From an uncultured Muribaculaceae bacterium (lineage in GTDB: Bacteria > Bacteroidota > Bacteroidia > Bacteroidales > Muribaculaceae): a stretch of DNA of 14,620 bases. The stretch lies in NCBI GenBank assembly GCA_938039795.1, contig CALHWU010000030.1, positions 1 through 14,620 on the forward strand. Direction: 5' to 3'. Below are positions 13,170 through 14,620 of this stretch, piece by piece; position 1 is the first letter of the stretch, and every line of letters starts with the position of its first letter. The notes below the pieces were generated by a model. That model was given only the letters and a program-made list of their open reading frames with translations, was not told the origin of the DNA and searched no databases. The position numbers and the translations under genes are program-made.

Positions 13170-14426
13170 TTATTTGAATACGGCTGTCTCGAAATTGGCC
13201 TGACGCAACTTGTCGAGGGCGTAATCTGCCGTTACCTCAAACGATTTCAGATCGCTCGAAGGCACGTCAAACATTGCGTCGGTCATTATCGACTCTACAA
13301 TCGAGCGAAGCCCACGTGCTCCGAGCTTGTATTCGATAGCCTTGTCCACGATAAGATCAAGCGCTTCCGGAAGGAAAGTAAGCTTCACTCCGTCCATAGC
13401 GAAGAGCTTCTCGTATTGCCTTATAATGGCATTTTTAGGCTCGGTGAGCACCCGTCGCAAAGCATCACGGTCAAGAGGTTCGAGGTGTGTCAGGATCGGA
13501 AGACGTCCTATTATCTCGGGTATGAGCCCGAACGATTTAAGATCCTGAGGGGCGACATACTGCAGGAAATTGTCGCGCTTAATGTTGCCTCGGGCCGCAT
13601 TGTTGGAATACCCTACCACGTGAGTGTTGAGGCGCTGGGCTATCTTGCGCTCGATTCCGTCGAACGCTCCGCCGCAGATAAAAAGAATATTCTTTGTATC
13701 TACCGGGATCATCTTCTGCTCCGGGTGTTTGCGCCCCCCCTGTGGAGGCACGTTGACTATCGATCCCTCAAGAAGTTTCAGCAGTCCTTGCTGCACTCCC
13801 TCTCCGCTGACGTCGCGGGTGATGGATGGATTGTCGCCTTTCCGGGCTATCTTGTCGATCTCGTCGATGAATACGATGCCCCTCTGGGCTTTCTCCACAT
13901 CGTAGTCGGCGGCCTGAAGCAGCCGTGTCAGCAGGCTCTCGATGTCCTCGCCCACATATCCGGCTTCTGTAAGCACCGTAGCGTCGACAATTGTGAAAGG
14001 CACATCCAGCATCCGCGCTATGGTCTTGGCGAGAAGCGTTTTGCCTGTGCCGGTCGGACCGACAAGGATTATATTGCTTTTTTCTATATCGACGTCATCA
14101 TTGTGCTGGGCCAATCGCTTATAATGATTGTAGACCGCCACCGACAGATACTTTTTTGCTGCGTCCTGACCTATGACATAGCTGTCGAGAAATGCACATA
14201 TCTCCTTTGGCTTGGGCACTTTTTCCATCGACTCGGGTTCGCTGGTCTTCGCTTTAGCCGGTGACTGCCCGAGAACATCTTTACGATATTGTGCGAGAGC
14301 CTCGTTGATCTGTTCCACGCATTCCGAGCAAATATGCGTATCGGATACCGGACTCGGCACGAGAACCTCCGTGGCTTCGGCCGGCCGACCGCAGAAAGCG
14401 CATTTTATCTGGTTTTTCTTAGCCAT
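13170..14426 (-). CDS. clpX: ATP-dependent Clp protease, unfoldase subunit ClpX
   Basis: 418-aa hexameric AAA+ unfoldase that recognises tagged substrates and feeds them to ClpP. The N-terminal zinc-binding domain has C9, C12, C33 and C36. The AAA+ module has Walker A GPTGTGKT (123-130), pore loop GYVG (156-159), Walker B IVFIDE (184-189) and the RKH pore-2 loop (232-234). The Arg finger is R308 in IPEIIGRLP and sensor II is GARGLRS (369-375). The ClpP-docking IGF loop appears as VGY (271-273 in NTHVVGYSNN), a variant of the E. coli IGF tripeptide. All hallmarks of an active enzyme are present. clpP lies 54 bp upstream on the same strand, the usual order. A small imperfect dyad (GACAG 14451-14455 and CTGTC 14470-14474) sits in that gap. 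Confidence 0.97.
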   Translation of the reverse strand: MAKKNQIKCAFCGRPAEATEVLVPSPVSDTHICSECVEQINEALAQYRKDVLGQSPAKAKTSEPESMEKVPKPKEICAFLDSYVIGQDAAKKYLSVAVYNHYKRLAQHNDDVDIEKSNIILVGPTGTGKTLLAKTIARMLDVPFTIVDATVLTEAGYVGEDIESLLTRLLQAADYDVEKAQRGIVFIDEIDKIARKGDNPSITRDVSGEGVQQGLLKLLEGSIVNVPPQGGRKHPEQKMIPVDTKNILFICGGAFDGIERKIAQRLNTHVVGYSNNAARGNIKRDNFLQYVAPQDLKSFGLIPEIIGRLPILTHLEPLDRDALRRVLTEPKNAIIRQYEKLFAMDGVKLTFLPEALDLIVDKAIEYKLGARGLRSIVESIMTDAMFDVPSSDLKSFEVTADYALDKLRQANFETAVFK

Positions 14427-14480
14427 CTATTGTCGTATGATGAATTGTCCGACAGAATAAACTCTATCACTGTCCGGCAC

Positions 14481-14620
14481 TTAATGTTTTGCCTTTACAA
14501 GCACGTCGTCGATCATTCCGTATTCACGGGCCTCCTCAGCTGTCATCCAGTAGTCGCGGTCGGAGTCCTGAGCTACTTTGTCATAACTCATGCCTGAATG
14601 ATCGGCGATTATGGTATACA
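14481..14620 (-). CDS. clpP: ATP-dependent Clp protease, proteolytic subunit ClpP (C-terminal part)
   Basis: Only the last 45 codons are in the window; the gene continues past the right edge. The fragment reads HSGMSYDKVAQDSDRDYWM, then TAEEAREYGMIDDVLV, and ends KAKH. It aligns with the end of E. coli ClpP ([21 protein letters not shown]). The Asp of RDYWM (codon 14555-14553) corresponds to the catalytic-triad Asp; the Ser and His lie outside. It encodes the barrel-shaped serine peptidase partner of ClpX, and its position just ahead of clpX supports the call. Confidence 0.93.
   Translation of the reverse strand, partial: YTIIADHSGMSYDKVAQDSDRDYWMTAEEAREYGMIDDVLVKAKH

Noticed and set aside
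13122..14264. Long plus-strand open frame of 380 codons opposite clpX
   Set aside because: It lies antisense to a complete ClpX and has no recognisable motifs. It is judged a shadow frame.

Overview
This window looks like chromosomal DNA from a member of the Bacteroidales, possibly a gut Muribaculaceae-like genus. The evidence is the promoter grammar (three boxes match TAnnTTTG exactly, two of them with a TTTG box exactly 20 nt upstream), few Shine-Dalgarno sequences, and the protein types: a Porphyromonas-like Fe/Mn superoxide dismutase, RecQ with a Bacteroidetes-style C-terminal extension, and a regulator whose XRE-type domain is followed by a WLLCGEGDML stretch. The family-level placement is inference from protein style. 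Nearly all of the DNA is core metabolism and housekeeping. No phage, IS element, CRISPR array, rRNA or tRNA was seen.

Layout. Left part (1-3640): sodB and a lipoprotein-like alpha/beta hydrolase lie on the minus strand. Diverging from the hydrolase is a plus-strand pyrK-pyrD pair encoding the two subunits of a class 1B (NAD-linked) dihydroorotate dehydrogenase. Middle (3640-5227): a minus-strand XRE-family regulator converges on pyrD. Behind it lies about 1 kb of AT-rich, essentially gene-free DNA with more than ten copies of related motifs (TTTGCAAA, TTTGTAAAC, ATTTGCAT). The regulator's own promoter is built into the first of these motifs. Plus-strand operon (5109-7450): a near-ideal Bacteroidetes promoter drives a small acidic protein of unknown function, which overlaps agmatine deiminase (aguA), followed by N-carbamoylputrescine amidase (aguB). 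Together AguA and AguB convert agmatine to putrescine. A long hairpin separates this operon from the converging minus-strand genes.

Right part (7538-14620, all minus strand): in transcription order, clpP (only its 3' end is present), clpX, recQ, ftsE, then lysC and lysA. The first four are closely spaced and may form one transcription unit for protein quality control, DNA repair and division. lysC has its own promoter, whose -33 region is overlapped by a 12-bp-arm dyad. lysC and lysA encode the first and last enzymes of the diaminopimelate/lysine pathway.

The best candidate for something undescribed is the motif-rich gene-free block at 4216-5227 together with its autoregulated-looking HTH gene. 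Next is the small acidic protein coupled to aguA. Neither is proof of a new system; both are specific and checkable.
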